NCBI RefSeq assembly: GCF_004352835.1
Contig: NZ_SJSB01000001.1
Span: 1-64,000, forward strand
DNA length: 64,000 bases
From: Marinomonas flavescens
Lineage (GTDB): Bacteria; Pseudomonadota; Gammaproteobacteria; Pseudomonadales; Marinomonadaceae
Reading direction: 5' to 3'
Shown one piece after another: positions 42,630 to 52,794 of the stretch. Numbering within the stretch: position 1 is the stretch's first letter; every line of letters begins with the position of its first letter. The notes under the pieces are model-generated. The model was not told the DNA's origin and did no database searches. It worked only from the letters and a program-made list of their open reading frames with translations. The translations under genes were made by a program, and so were the position numbers.

Positions 42630-44189
42630 TTACTTCTTAATATCTTTGTATTTCTTAATCTCACCGCTTTTTAGACGCGCTAGGTAAGAGGTTAATTCTT
42701 TTCTTACGATAGGCATTAAGCAGTACAAACCGATGATGTTGGCAACCGCCATGGCAAAGATCGCCGCGTCAGAGAAATCAATGACAGGACCTAAGCTAGA
42801 TGCTGCACCGATAACAACAAACAAACAGAAGATGATCTTAAAGGTCAGCTCCATTTTTTTGCTTTCACCAAACAAGTAAGTCCATGCTTTTAAACCGTAG
42901 TAAGACCAGCTCAACATGGTTGAGAAAGCGAACAAGATAACAGCAATAGCAAGGATGAAGGGGAACCAACTGATGGTTGAACCAAATGCGGCAGACGTTA
43001 ATGCTACGCCTGATGAGCCATCGGCAGTCAGGATAGTGCCACTTTCGTTTAGGATATAAAGCCCTGTTTGTGGATCAGATACCAATTGGCCAGTGATGAT
43101 GATCACAAGGGCGGTCATAGTACAGATCACAACCGTATCGATGAATGGTTCAAGCAGAGACACAAATCCTTCGGTAATAGGTTCGTTTGTTTGTACCGCT
43201 GAGTGAGCGATCGCAGCAGAACCAACACCAGCTTCGTTTGAGAAAGCCGCGCGTTTGAAACCTTGAATCAAGGCACCCACTAAACCACCTGCTACACCAA
43301 GACCAGTGAAGGCGCCGGTAAAGATTTGGCCAAATGCCCAGCCAATTTTATCAGCGTTGAAGATCAAGATAACCAAGGCTGCGCCTACATAAAGGATACC
43401 CATGAACGGCACGACTTTATCTGTAACGCGAGCAATCGATTTGATTCCGCCAACAATAACGATGAATACAAGAGAGGCAAAGATAACCCCAGTGATCCAG
43501 CCTGGGTAATTACCGATAACTTGTGTCAACTGTGCGTGTGCTTGGTTGGCTTGGAACATGTTACCGCCACCAAGAGAGCCCAAAATACAGAACACTGCAA
43601 AGATACCAGCAAGCAATTTACCGCCAGGGATGCCCCTTTCAGCAAACCCTTTTGAGATGTAATACATAGGGCCACCAGACACGCTGCCGTCTTTGTATTC
43701 ATTTCGGTATTTCACACCTAAGGTACACTCGGTGAATTTCGATGCCATACCGAGCAAGCCGGCAAGGATCATCCAAAAAGTAGCGCCAGGACCACCAATA
43801 GAAACCGCAACGGCCACACCAGCAATGTTACCCAACCCTACCGTACCTGAAAGTGCCGTAGCGAGTGCTTGGAAGTGACTGACTTCACCGGCGTCATTGG
43901 GGTTTGAGTAATCGCCTTTGACCAAAGCAATAGAGTGCCCGATGCTGCGAAACTGAACAAAACCAAAATACAGCGTGAACACACTGGCGCCTGTTACCAA
44001 CCAAAGCACAATCCAAGGAAAGCTGGTTCCTGGAATCGGTGCAAAGATCAGTGCAACGAACCAACCTGTAGCGGCACCAAAGACTTCGTTTACCACAGCA
44101 TCAATACTTTCTGATGCTTGTACCGTGGAGCTTAGACTCATTAATAGCAAAGAGGCCAAGGCAGTTATTAATATCGTAAATTTTTTCAT
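42630..44189 (-). CDS. Alanine/glycine:cation symporter (AGCS family)
   Basis: This 519-residue Na+-coupled amino-acid permease has ten or more helices and the AGCS signature near residues 110-150 (HFQALATALSGTVGLGNIAGVAVA) plus GGPGATFWM. A cleavable-looking N-terminal helix ending around QASE is present, and an acidic periplasmic loop lies near residue 400. It probably imports alanine or glycine with Na+. It is followed by a UspA gene upstream in the same direction (9-base gap), and a serine dehydratase and sarcosine operon lies divergently, which fits use of amino acids as carbon source. Confidence 0.92.
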   Translation of the reverse strand: MKKFTILITALASLLLMSLSSTVQASESIDAVVNEVFGAATGWFVALIFAPIPGTSFPWIVLWLVTGASVFTLYFGFVQFRSIGHSIALVKGDYSNPNDAGEVSHFQALATALSGTVGLGNIAGVAVAVSIGGPGATFWMILAGLLGMASKFTECTLGVKYRNEYKDGSVSGGPMYYISKGFAERGIPGGKLLAGIFAVFCILGSLGGGNMFQANQAHAQLTQVIGNYPGWITGVIFASLVFIVIVGGIKSIARVTDKVVPFMGILYVGAALVILIFNADKIGWAFGQIFTGAFTGLGVAGGLVGALIQGFKRAAFSNEAGVGSAAIAHSAVQTNEPITEGFVSLLEPFIDTVVICTMTALVIIITGQLVSDPQTGLYILNESGTILTADGSSGVALTSAAFGSTISWFPFILAIAVILFAFSTMLSWSYYGLKAWTYLFGESKKMELTFKIIFCLFVVIGAASSLGPVIDFSDAAIFAMAVANIIGLYCLMPIVRKELTSYLARLKSGEIKKYKDIKK

Positions 44190-44198
44190 AGCAGCTCC

Positions 44199-44639
44199 TC
44201 AGCTTACAACGGTCACGGGTACGTTCGCACTCATAACAAGATGTGCAGTCACACTACCAAATACGCGTGAGCTCAAGCCGTGTTCAGTGGAACGAGCCAC
44301 GACAATTTGTTCTGCGTTTGTTTCTAGGGCAACGCTGTTTAGTAGTTGTGCGACCTTGCCGTGCATCACACGGCCATGTCCTTTAATACCTGACTCTTCT
44401 AGAGATTTGAGTGCTGGTTCGATGACGCGAGAATTCGCGTTATTTAGCTCTTCTTGGCGGTTTTTCTTACGAAGAGCGTTTTCTTCCGTTGTTTGGAAAG
44501 TATAAGGAGACCACTCAACGACACATATTAACTCTAGTGTGCATTCGTCTCCGATTAAGGTGGCTAGTCGCTTAGCATAAGAAAGCGCGCGATTGCCTGC
44601 CTCACTTCCATCTACTCCGACAATAATAGTTGCTGACAT
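44199..44639 (-). CDS. Universal stress protein, UspA family
   Basis: A 146-residue single UspA domain. It begins TIIVGVDGSEAGNRALSYA and ends with a G-2x-G-9x-S/T-like ATP motif in the segment STEHGLSSRVFGSVTAHLVMSANVPVTVV (partly modified). The ATG at 44639 has GAGGA 8 bases upstream; a longer in-frame start lies 96 bases further and is not supported. It lies 9 bases before the AGCS symporter, so the two are likely one operon. ATP binding is uncertain. Confidence 0.9.
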   Translation of the reverse strand: MSATIIVGVDGSEAGNRALSYAKRLATLIGDECTLELICVVEWSPYTFQTTEENALRKKNRQEELNNANSRVIEPALKSLEESGIKGHGRVMHGKVAQLLNSVALETNAEQIVVARSTEHGLSSRVFGSVTAHLVMSANVPVTVVS

Positions 44640-45269
44640 AATAAATCCTCTTCCTTTGGTGTGAAGGGTAAAAAAAATCATAAGACCTTCATAACGCTTG
44701 TATCTACTATACAAACATATAGCGATAAAGTTCATATTTTATGCTTATTGTGCACAAAAAAAGGTCATTTTTTGTTATTTCATAAAATATTGAGTTTTTA
44801 TTGATCAAATAGTGAGTTTTTTAAACCAAAAATGACTGCCATTATCGCTGCGAAAAACGTGTTTTTCCTAAATACGAGACCTTGAATATTAGTCTTAGAA
44901 AATGATTTAGCAGCCTTCTCTCGGATTTCTAAGTGTAAAAAACAGAAATTTGAGGACAAAAGAGAGCCCTAGTAAGACTTGTTTATTGATTTGGGAGTAT
45001 GGAGACATAAAAGTGTCGTTTTCAGGTAAACGAGTTATCGGGGGGCAACACACAATATCGACTTAAATAAAGTACCTTTTTGGAACAATCAAATGATCGT
45101 GTATTTCGCATTAATCCTTGTTTTTAGTTTGCTACGAAATACGTGATATCAGAAAAATTTGGTTGCTCTCTAGATGAGTCTTTGTTCTTGTACTGATACA
45201 AAAATAACAACTCATCAATATTAGCTTATCGCTAATTTTGCATTTTAGATAAAAGTAGAAGGCAAGTTC
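44640..45269. promoter_or_regulatory. Long divergent intergenic region before the sarcosine operon
   Basis: No coding region is visible in 630 bases. It contains the UspA upstream region, a small palindrome GAAAAA/TTTTTC at 44852-44867, and an inverted repeat GTATTTCG (45101-45108) and CGAAATAC (45135-45142) upstream of serine dehydratase. I see no glycine riboswitch or tRNA. The size suggests regulation by several factors; the inverted repeat is the best operator candidate for the operon. Confidence 0.5.
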
Positions 45270-46652
45270 ATGGCAATCAGTATGTTTGATCTTTTTAAAG
45301 TAGGTATTGGCCCATCCAGTTCACATACCGTGGGTCCAATGGTGGCAGCGAATCAGTTTGCTCACCAACTTGAGACATTGCATGTAATGTCTCAAGTCGC
45401 GCGCCTAAAGATCGATTTGTATGGTTCTTTGGGTGCAACGGGTAAAGGGCATGGTACCGGTAAAGCGGTATTGATGGGTTTAGAAGGGGCGCTCCCGGAT
45501 GTGGTTGACCCAAGTATTATTGATGGACGTGTGGCCGACATAGAGTCCAGCTCATTGATCAAACTGCTGGCCAAACACGTGGTCGCGATCGACGTACAAG
45601 CCGATTTGATTTATCACCGCATCGACCGTCTTGATTTTCATGCTAATGGCATGGTGTTAGAGGCCTTTGATGCAGATGGGCACTCTTTACACCGGTCGAC
45701 TTTTTATTCGGTTGGCGGTGGTTTTATCGTTCAGGAAAATGAACAGGGTGATGTCGAGCTAGTGGAAGACAGTACCGTCTTGCCTTTTGAGTTTCACAGT
45801 GCAGAAACCTTAATTGGTCTGTGCAAAACCCATGACATGAGCATCGCTCAGATCATGCTGGAAAATGAAAAAGTCTGGCGCAATGAAGCCGCGATACGAG
45901 AAGGTATTCTAGGCATCTGGAAAATTATGGAAGAGTGTGTCAAAAATGGCATGCGAAATGAAGGCATTTTACCTGGCGGATTGAAGGTAAAGCGTCGCGC
46001 GGCCAGCTTGTATCGGGATTTATCCAGTAAAACACGCATGGACATGATTACGCCTTCTCTGGGCGCGCTGGATTGGGTGAACTTGTATGCCTTGGCGGTG
46101 AATGAAGAAAATGCCGCCGGTGGGCGCGTTGTGACAGCACCAACCAATGGCGCAGCGGGCATTATTCCGGCCGTCTTGCACTATTACTGGGAGTTTTGTC
46201 CGCGTTCTAGTGAAGACGGCATCATAGAGTTTTTCTTGACGGCGGCGGCGATAGGCATGTTGTTCAAAGAAAATGCGTCTATTTCTGGTGCCGAAGTGGG
46301 CTGTCAGGGTGAGGTGGGCTCTGCGTGTGCGATGGCCGCGGCGGGATTGGCCGCTGCGACAGGTGGCTCTCCAGAACAAATTGAAAATGCAGCAGAAATT
46401 GGCATGGAGCATAACTTAGGGCTGACCTGTGATCCGATAGGTGGTCTTGTGCAAGTGCCGTGTATCGAACGTAATGCGATGGGAGCGATGAAGGCAATTA
46501 ACTCCGCTTCCATGGCGATCCGAGGTGACGGTACTCATTACGTTTCTTTAGATAAGGTGATCCGAACGATGCGGGATACGGGCCGCGATATGAACGATAA
46601 GTACAAAGAAACCTCCCGAGGAGGGCTCGCTGTTAATGTCATTGAGTGCTGA
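45270..46652 (+). CDS. L-serine ammonia-lyase (fused alpha-beta type)
   Basis: This 460-residue iron-sulfur enzyme deaminates L-serine to pyruvate. The N-terminal beta domain contains GIGPSSSHTVGPM (residues 12-24), and the alpha domain contains the cluster-ligand cysteines in GCQGEVGSACAMA and CDPIGGLVQVPCIERN. Length and fusion match SdaA/SdaB. It is the first gene of the sarcosine operon; glycine from sarcosine and methylene-THF give serine, which this enzyme turns into pyruvate. AAGGC precedes the ATG. Confidence 0.95.
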   Translation: MAISMFDLFKVGIGPSSSHTVGPMVAANQFAHQLETLHVMSQVARLKIDLYGSLGATGKGHGTGKAVLMGLEGALPDVVDPSIIDGRVADIESSSLIKLLAKHVVAIDVQADLIYHRIDRLDFHANGMVLEAFDADGHSLHRSTFYSVGGGFIVQENEQGDVELVEDSTVLPFEFHSAETLIGLCKTHDMSIAQIMLENEKVWRNEAAIREGILGIWKIMEECVKNGMRNEGILPGGLKVKRRAASLYRDLSSKTRMDMITPSLGALDWVNLYALAVNEENAAGGRVVTAPTNGAAGIIPAVLHYYWEFCPRSSEDGIIEFFLTAAAIGMLFKENASISGAEVGCQGEVGSACAMAAAGLAAATGGSPEQIENAAEIGMEHNLGLTCDPIGGLVQVPCIERNAMGAMKAINSASMAIRGDGTHYVSLDKVIRTMRDTGRDMNDKYKETSRGGLAVNVIEC

Positions 46653-46712
46653 TCTTATAGGTCAGTAACAATCAATTTTAGAACTGTGTCATCGAGATTA
46701 TAGGATGGTGTT

Positions 46713-47963
46713 ATGAGTCGTTATTCAGTGTTTAGTCTGTTTAAACATGCGTTAAGTCATCATGAGAATTGGCAGAAAGTATGGCGCAATCCGACTCCGA
46801 AGGATGTCTATGATGTGGTGATCATTGGTGGTGGAGGGCACGGTTTAGCAACGGCTTATTATCTTGCTAAAGAGCATGGTATTACCAATGTTGCCGTGGT
46901 TGAAAAAGGCTATTTAGGCGGAGGGAATACCGCCCGTAATACAACGATTCTTCGTTCTAATTACCTTTGGGATGAAGCGGCTCATTTATTCGAACACTCG
47001 ATGAAATTGTGGGAAGGCTTGAGCCAAGATTTAAACTATAACGTGATGTATTCACCACGGGGTGTGTTGAATCTTGGTCACAACTTACAGGATATGAGAG
47101 ACATTGAACGTCGCGTTAATGCTAACCGACTCAATGGTATTGATGGCGAGGTATTAAACGCCAAACAGGTGAAAGATATTTGCCCACTATTGGATTGTTC
47201 AGATCGCGCTCGTTACCCTGTTTTGGGTGCTTCTTGGCAAGCTCGTGGCGGTGTGGCACGCCATGATGCTGTCGCATGGGGATTTGCTCGCGCGGCAGAT
47301 TCACTGGGTGTTGATTTGTTGCAGCAAACGGAAGTCATCGGCATTCGTCGTCATGAAGGCGCTGTATGTGGCGTAGAAACCAATCGAGGCTTTATTGCGG
47401 CGAAGAAAGTGGCCTGTGTCACCGCGGGTAGCTCGTCGTTATTGGCGAAGATGGTGGGTATGGAGCTGCCTATTGAAAGTCATCCATTGCAGGCATGTGT
47501 GTCTGAGCCGATCAAACCGATTTTAGATACCGTTGTAATGTCCAATGCCGTACACGGCTATATGAGTCAGTCGGATAAAGGCGATTTGGTCATCGGTGCC
47601 GGCATTGACAGTTATACCGGATATGGTCAACGAGGGTCTTTTCCAGTGATTGAGCATACTTTAGCGGCCATTTGTGAAATGTTCCCCGACGTTAGGCGAG
47701 TGCGAATGAACCGCGCTTGGGGTGGGATTGTCGATACGACACCGGATGCTAGCCCGATCATCTCCAAAACACACATTCCAGGTTTGTATTTTAACTGTGG
47801 CTGGGGCACCGGTGGTTTTAAAGCCACGCCTGGGTCTGGCAATGTCTTTGCTCATACCATCGCCAAGGATGAGCCGCATCCGCTGGCTAAACCTTTTAGC
47901 ATTGATCGCTTCCATTCGGGGCACCTTATTGACGAACATGGCGCCGCTGGTGTGGCTCACTAG
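46713..47963 (+). CDS. soxB: Sarcosine oxidase beta subunit
   Basis: SoxB is the flavin subunit of the heterotetrameric sarcosine oxidase, which demethylates sarcosine to glycine, passing the carbon to THF. The 416-residue protein has the FAD fold motif [17 protein letters not shown] near residue 33 and [17 protein letters not shown], whose His (about residue 183) matches the covalent-FMN histidine of the family. It ends with [14 protein letters not shown] near 370. It precedes soxD by 12 bases. The complex is cytoplasmic. Confidence 0.96.
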   Translation: MSRYSVFSLFKHALSHHENWQKVWRNPTPKDVYDVVIIGGGGHGLATAYYLAKEHGITNVAVVEKGYLGGGNTARNTTILRSNYLWDEAAHLFEHSMKLWEGLSQDLNYNVMYSPRGVLNLGHNLQDMRDIERRVNANRLNGIDGEVLNAKQVKDICPLLDCSDRARYPVLGASWQARGGVARHDAVAWGFARAADSLGVDLLQQTEVIGIRRHEGAVCGVETNRGFIAAKKVACVTAGSSSLLAKMVGMELPIESHPLQACVSEPIKPILDTVVMSNAVHGYMSQSDKGDLVIGAGIDSYTGYGQRGSFPVIEHTLAAICEMFPDVRRVRMNRAWGGIVDTTPDASPIISKTHIPGLYFNCGWGTGGFKATPGSGNVFAHTIAKDEPHPLAKPFSIDRFHSGHLIDEHGAAGVAH

Positions 47964-47975
47964 GAGATCTGTTTT

Positions 47976-48272
47976 ATGTTGCATTTATTTTGTCCTTATT
48001 GTCAGGAACTCCGTGAAGAAGACGAGTTTCATTATCGTGGTCAAGCGCACATTGTTCGCCCTAAAGACCCTGAGTCATTATCGGATAAAGAGTGGGGGGA
48101 TTACTTGTTTTTCCGTCATAACCCCAAAGGCATTCATCATGAAATGTGGTACCACGTCAGTGGTTGCCGACGTTTTTTTAACGTCACTCGTAACACCGTT
48201 ACTTATGATATTTACGAAACCTATAAAATAGGTGAAACACCAGCAGTAACCGCTAAGGAAGAGACGGAATGA
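47976..48272 (+). CDS. soxD: Sarcosine oxidase delta subunit
   Basis: SoxD is the small zinc-binding delta subunit. The 98-residue protein has CPYCQELREEDEF at residues 6-18 and a late CRRFFNVTRNTVT, consistent with a four-ligand zinc site (Cys6, Cys9, and a later His and Cys). ERFHYRGQAH-type sequence is conserved as EFHYRGQAH. It overlaps soxA by 4 bases. Confidence 0.95.
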   Translation: MLHLFCPYCQELREEDEFHYRGQAHIVRPKDPESLSDKEWGDYLFFRHNPKGIHHEMWYHVSGCRRFFNVTRNTVTYDIYETYKIGETPAVTAKEETE

Positions 48273-51200
48273 GCCAGAAAAATCGCTTAGCCCAAGGGGG
48301 CCGTATTGACCGTAATAAAGTATTAAACTTTAGCTTTGCTGGTCAGACTTATACAGGTTATGAAGGGGATACGTTAGCCTCGGCGCTATTAGCCAATGGG
48401 GTAGACGTAGTAGGTCGTAGTTTCAAATACTCTCGTGCGCGCGGTATTACAGGCCATGGTAGCGAAGAGCCAAATGGCGTAATTCAATTGGGCAGTGGTG
48501 ATTCTACTGTACCCAATGTGCGGGCGACACAGCAGGAGTTGTATGCGGGTTTGGTCTCAAATCCGGTGTCGGGTTGGCCAAACGTAAATTTCGACCTGAT
48601 GTCTTATTTAGGAAAAGCCGGCGCCATGATGCCGCCGGGGTTTTACTACAAGACTTTTATGTACCCACAAAAATTGTGGATGACTTATGAGCATTTCATT
48701 CGTAAAGCCGCGGGGCTTGGTAAGGCGCCAACCGCGCCGGATCCAGACACCTACGATAAGCTAAATCAGCATTGCGATGTGATGGTGGTGGGGGGTGGAC
48801 CAGCGGGCTTGAGTGCGGCTTACGCTGCCGCAAAAACCGGTGCTAGGGTCATTATTGCCGATGAACAGAATGAAATGGGCGGTCATTTATTAACGTTTGA
48901 TCAAACGATCAATGGCTCGTCTGGCAGCTTATGGTTGGCAGAAATCGTCGCCGAACTGAGCGCTATGAGCAATGTGAAGGTCTTGTGTAAAACGACGGTA
49001 ATGGGCTACTTCGATCATAATTTCCTAGTGGCTATCGAGCGTCGTACTGATCATCTTGGTGAGCGTGCCGTCTCAGGAACGCGTCAACGTTCTCATCGGA
49101 TTCGAGCTAAACAGGTAATTTTAGCGGCAGGCGCCCAAGAGCGACCATTGGTATTTGCCAACAACGATGTACCTGGAGTGATGTTAGCGTCTTCAGTGAC
49201 AACTTATATTAAGCGCTACGCGGTGGTTCCAGGTCATAAATTGATTGTTTCTACTGCCAATGACAGTGGCTATTTAGCGGCAATAGAGTGGTCAAAAGCA
49301 GGTCGCCATGTGGTGGGTATTGCGGACTCGCGTACCGATTCTGATGGCGCACTAGTGGCGGAAGCCAAGGCGTTAGGGATTAACGTGTGGTTTGGTCATG
49401 GGGTGACAGAAGTGAAGGGTGGCCGTCGCGTCTATACCGCCTCTGTAGCACCGATCAGTGTTCAAGGCGATCGGGTGACAGGAGATATTCAAAATTACGA
49501 TTGCGATACGGTCGCTACCTCAGGTGGTTGGAGTCCAGTCGTACATTTAAGTTGTCATACAGGATCTCGCCCGGTTTGGTCTGATGACATTATTGGTTTT
49601 GTGCCGGGTAAAGCCTTACAGGCGCAACACTGTGTGGGCTCGATTGTCGGCGATCATCAATTAGCTGATTGTATTAATAATGGACTGGAAACCGGCAGTA
49701 AAGCGGCGGCGCAAGCAGGTTTTGGCGAAGGTGAATTGCTGGTGGCTAAACCGTCAGTTGAGTGGTTGGCAGAAGGCAAGGCGCAGGCTTTGTTTTTAGT
49801 ACCACATAAGAAAAATATTAGCCGTGCACCTAAGCAGTTTGTTGATTTGCAAAATGATGTAACGGCGGCTGGTATTGAGCTGGCAACTCGTGAAGGTTTC
49901 GAGTCGATTGAACACGTTAAACGTTATACCGCCATGGGCTTTGGTACTGATCAAGGTAAGCTTGGCAATGTGAACGGGATGGCGATTGCCGCTCGCTCAC
50001 TGGGTAAGAGTATCGAAGAAACCGGCACGACGATTTTTAGACCGTCTTATACCCCTTCTACGTTTGGTGCCTTAGCGGGTCGTGATGCAGGTTCATTGTT
50101 TGATCCTGAACGCTACACAGCGATGCATCAATGGCATGTGGATAATGGCGCTTTGTTTGAAGATGTTGGTCAATGGAAACGCCCTTGGTATTACCCGAAA
50201 CCGGGTGAAACCATGCAGCAATCATTAAACCGTGAGTGTTTAGCGACACGAAGCAGCGTGGGGATTTTAGACGCTTCTACCTTGGGTAAAATTGATATTC
50301 AAGGCAAAGATGCGCGCGAATTTTTGAACCGAGTTTACACCAATGCTTGGTCTAAATTGGCTGTAGGCAAATGTCGCTATGGTCTGATGTTAAAAGAAGA
50401 CGGCATGATCATGGACGATGGGGTCACCTCTTGTTTAGCGGATGATCACTTTATTTTGACAACGACAACAGGCGGCGCTGCCAACGTATTGGAATGGTTG
50501 GAGTTATGGCACCAAACGGAATGGCCTGAGTTAGATGTCTTTATGACATCAGTAACGGACCATTGGTCAACCATGACCATTTCAGGGCCAAATGCGCGCA
50601 AAGTTTTAGCCAAGGTCTGTAATGATATTGAGCTAGATAAAGACGCCTTTAAGTTTATGGATTGGCGCGATGGCACAGTAGCAGGCGTTACCGCGAGAGT
50701 GTTCCGTATCAGTTTCACGGGCGAATTGTCTTATGAGATTAACGTGCCAGCAAACGATGGAATGTTCGTCTGGGAAGCCGTAATAGCGGCCGGAGAAGAG
50801 TTTGGTATCACGCCTTACGGTACCGAGACGATGCATGTACTGCGTGCAGAAAAAGGCTTTATTATCGTTGGTCAAGACACGGATGGATCAGTGACGCCTT
50901 ACGATATGGACATGGGATGGTGCGTAGGTAAAAACAAAGAATTTAGTTTTATTGGTAAGCGTTCTTTTGATCGTTCGGATACGCAGAAAACAGACCGCAA
51001 GCAATATGTCGGATTAAAAACGAAGAACAGTGATGAGGTGTTACCAGAAGGCGCGCAAGCCGTTTGGGATCCAAAACAAGCGATTCCGATGACTATGGTG
51101 GGTCATGTGACCTCGAGTTATTACAGTGCAGTAGTGGGACGTTCGATCGCACTGGCGGTGATCAAAGAAGGTCACAGTCATAAAGGGGAAACCTTGTATT

Positions 51201-51286
51201 TTCCTCTAGCCGATGGCCGTGTTATCGAAGCAGAAATTTGTGATTATGTGTTTTACGACCCAAAAGGAGAGCGCCAAAATGTCTAA
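48269..51286 (+). CDS. soxA: Sarcosine oxidase alpha subunit
   Basis: This 1005-residue subunit carries the NAD-binding and folate-binding parts. An N-terminal ferredoxin-like segment (residues 1-80) leads to a Rossmann motif MVVGGGPAGLSAAYAAAKTGA near 172-190. The C-terminal half from about 600 is a GcvT-like aminomethyltransferase domain (ISGPNARKVLAKV, then GTETMHVLRAEKGF), where the methylene group goes to tetrahydrofolate. Length is as in Pseudomonas SoxA. It overlaps both soxD and soxG, so the operon is strongly coupled. Confidence 0.97.
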   Translation: MSQKNRLAQGGRIDRNKVLNFSFAGQTYTGYEGDTLASALLANGVDVVGRSFKYSRARGITGHGSEEPNGVIQLGSGDSTVPNVRATQQELYAGLVSNPVSGWPNVNFDLMSYLGKAGAMMPPGFYYKTFMYPQKLWMTYEHFIRKAAGLGKAPTAPDPDTYDKLNQHCDVMVVGGGPAGLSAAYAAAKTGARVIIADEQNEMGGHLLTFDQTINGSSGSLWLAEIVAELSAMSNVKVLCKTTVMGYFDHNFLVAIERRTDHLGERAVSGTRQRSHRIRAKQVILAAGAQERPLVFANNDVPGVMLASSVTTYIKRYAVVPGHKLIVSTANDSGYLAAIEWSKAGRHVVGIADSRTDSDGALVAEAKALGINVWFGHGVTEVKGGRRVYTASVAPISVQGDRVTGDIQNYDCDTVATSGGWSPVVHLSCHTGSRPVWSDDIIGFVPGKALQAQHCVGSIVGDHQLADCINNGLETGSKAAAQAGFGEGELLVAKPSVEWLAEGKAQALFLVPHKKNISRAPKQFVDLQNDVTAAGIELATREGFESIEHVKRYTAMGFGTDQGKLGNVNGMAIAARSLGKSIEETGTTIFRPSYTPSTFGALAGRDAGSLFDPERYTAMHQWHVDNGALFEDVGQWKRPWYYPKPGETMQQSLNRECLATRSSVGILDASTLGKIDIQGKDAREFLNRVYTNAWSKLAVGKCRYGLMLKEDGMIMDDGVTSCLADDHFILTTTTGGAANVLEWLELWHQTEWPELDVFMTSVTDHWSTMTISGPNARKVLAKVCNDIELDKDAFKFMDWRDGTVAGVTARVFRISFTGELSYEINVPANDGMFVWEAVIAAGEEFGITPYGTETMHVLRAEKGFIIVGQDTDGSVTPYDMDMGWCVGKNKEFSFIGKRSFDRSDTQKTDRKQYVGLKTKNSDEVLPEGAQAVWDPKQAIPMTMVGHVTSSYYSAVVGRSIALAVIKEGHSHKGETLYFPLADGRVIEAEICDYVFYDPKGERQNV

Positions 51287-51911
51287 TTTAACGACCTTTG
51301 ACTTCTCAGCGCGCGCTGAAAATACGCAAGGAGCGACACGACGTGAAACCCCCTTGCATCATATTATCCACCCTAACGCAGAGATGGCGAAAGTGGCTTT
51401 CAACGAAGTGGCGTTTTGCGCACAACTGACGTTAAGAGGCAATCCAGACAACGCTGATTTCTTAGCGGGTGTGGAAAAAGCCTTAGGGGTTGCTCTACCG
51501 TTAACGCCATTAACCAGTCATGCATCGGACAGTTATTATGTCTTTTGGATAGGCCCAAATGAATGGCTTATTTTGGCGCCAAATTTAGCACCAGCGGCGG
51601 TAGAAGCTTCGCTGCGTGCTGAGTTGACCGGTCATTTTGCGGTGGTTGATGTGTCAGGTGGTCAAACCTTGATGACGCTTTCAGGTGAGGCGGTTCGCGA
51701 AGTGCTGCAAAAAAGTTGTGGTTATGATGTGGAAGCGTGTTTTCCTGTTGGTAAGGTGGTGACCACGCATTTCGGCAAGGCCACCGTTGTACTTCATCAT
51801 CAAATAGAAGGGACATATTTGATGGTGGTACGCCGCAGCTTCGCAGACTATGTCTGGCGTTGGCTAGAGGATGCATCAGCAGAATTCGGTCTTATGGTAA
51901 AAGGAGCTTAG
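51279..51911 (+). CDS. soxG: Sarcosine oxidase gamma subunit
   Basis: SoxG completes the heterotetramer. The 210-residue protein shares the GcvT-like fold, with WIGPNEWLILAP near residue 90 and VDVSGGQTLMTLSGEAVREVLQKSCGYD in two segments. The ATG at 51279 lies inside the end of soxA (8-base overlap) and has AGGAG upstream at 9-base spacing; a longer in-frame frame inside soxA is less likely. It ends 1 base before purU, so purU is also coupled. Confidence 0.93.
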   Translation: MSNLTTFDFSARAENTQGATRRETPLHHIIHPNAEMAKVAFNEVAFCAQLTLRGNPDNADFLAGVEKALGVALPLTPLTSHASDSYYVFWIGPNEWLILAPNLAPAAVEASLRAELTGHFAVVDVSGGQTLMTLSGEAVREVLQKSCGYDVEACFPVGKVVTTHFGKATVVLHHQIEGTYLMVVRRSFADYVWRWLEDASAEFGLMVKGA

Positions 51912-51912
51912 T

Positions 51913-52779
51913 ATGCCTCGATTATCTGGGAATTTTATTATTACTGCCAGCTGTGGAAGTGAAATCGGTACTGTAGATGTACTGACTCGTTTTCTGTTCG
52001 ATAAATGTTGCTACGTGGTCGATGTTCAATCTTTTGATGATCAATTTAATCGTCGTTTCTTTATTCGAGCGGAATTTAAATTCCAGCCTGAAAACGAAGA
52101 AGCCTTGGTTGCTTTTCGTCAGGAATTTGATGATCGAGCTAAGTCCTTTGATATGAAATGGGACATGTTCGATGCGGCAACACGCCCTAAAGTATTGATC
52201 ATGGTGTCGAAATACGCACACTGCTTGAATGATTTACTTTATCGCTATCGCACGAATCAATTGAAAATTGATATCCCTGCGATTATCTCGAACCACCCTG
52301 ATTTGGAAGAATTGGCGAAATGGCACGGTATTCCTTACTACCATTTCCCCATTACGGCAGAAACTAAGGTGGACCAAGAAAAGAAAGTGCGCCAGGTGAT
52401 GAAAGAGACCGATTCAGAATTGGTGGTGTTAGCGCGATATATGCAGGTTTTATCACCGGATATGTGTGATTTTTTAGAGCATAAAGCAATTAATATACAC
52501 CACTCTTTGTTGCCAGGTTTCAAAGGGGCCAAACCCTATCATCAGGCACATAATCGTGGTGTTAAATTAGTGGGCGCAACAGCACACTATGTTAACAATG
52601 ATTTGGATGAAGGCCCTATTATCGAACAAGTTGTTGAACCCGTGGATCATACTTATTACCCTGAGGATATGGTGGAAAGAGGGCAGGATGCAGAGTGTAT
52701 TGCCTTGGCGCGAGCCGTTCAGCTGCACTGTGAGCGAAGAGTTTTCCCCAATGGTAATCGAACGGTCGTTTTTCGCTAG
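51913..52779 (+). CDS. purU: Formyltetrahydrofolate deformylase
   Basis: PurU hydrolyses 10-formyl-THF to THF and formate. The 288-residue protein has an N-terminal ACT domain (about residues 1-85) and a formyltransferase-like catalytic domain with NIHHSLLPGFKGAKPYHQA (catalytic His) and DLDEGPIIEQ (catalytic Asp). In this operon it frees the one-carbon units from sarcosine demethylation, with formate as a product for further oxidation. Operons of this type often also hold glyA and formate genes, which are absent here. Confidence 0.95.
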   Translation: MPRLSGNFIITASCGSEIGTVDVLTRFLFDKCCYVVDVQSFDDQFNRRFFIRAEFKFQPENEEALVAFRQEFDDRAKSFDMKWDMFDAATRPKVLIMVSKYAHCLNDLLYRYRTNQLKIDIPAIISNHPDLEELAKWHGIPYYHFPITAETKVDQEKKVRQVMKETDSELVVLARYMQVLSPDMCDFLEHKAINIHHSLLPGFKGAKPYHQAHNRGVKLVGATAHYVNNDLDEGPIIEQVVEPVDHTYYPEDMVERGQDAECIALARAVQLHCERRVFPNGNRTVVFR

Positions 52780-52794
52780 ATTATCCTTTTAAAT

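Noticed and set aside
43975-44505. A 176-codon open frame antisense to the AGCS symporter and UspA genes
   Set aside because: It spans two real genes on the other strand and shows Thr/Ser/Ala-rich shadow composition with no domain.
44640-45269. Glycine riboswitch before serine dehydratase
   Set aside because: I could not find the conserved aptamer core segments in this region on the plus strand.
46020-46412. Minus-strand frame inside serine dehydratase
   Set aside because: Arg/His-rich antisense shadow without start signals.
47722-48231. A 169-codon plus-strand frame across the soxB-soxD junction
   Set aside because: It lies in another frame of two well-supported sox genes and has no homology I recognise.
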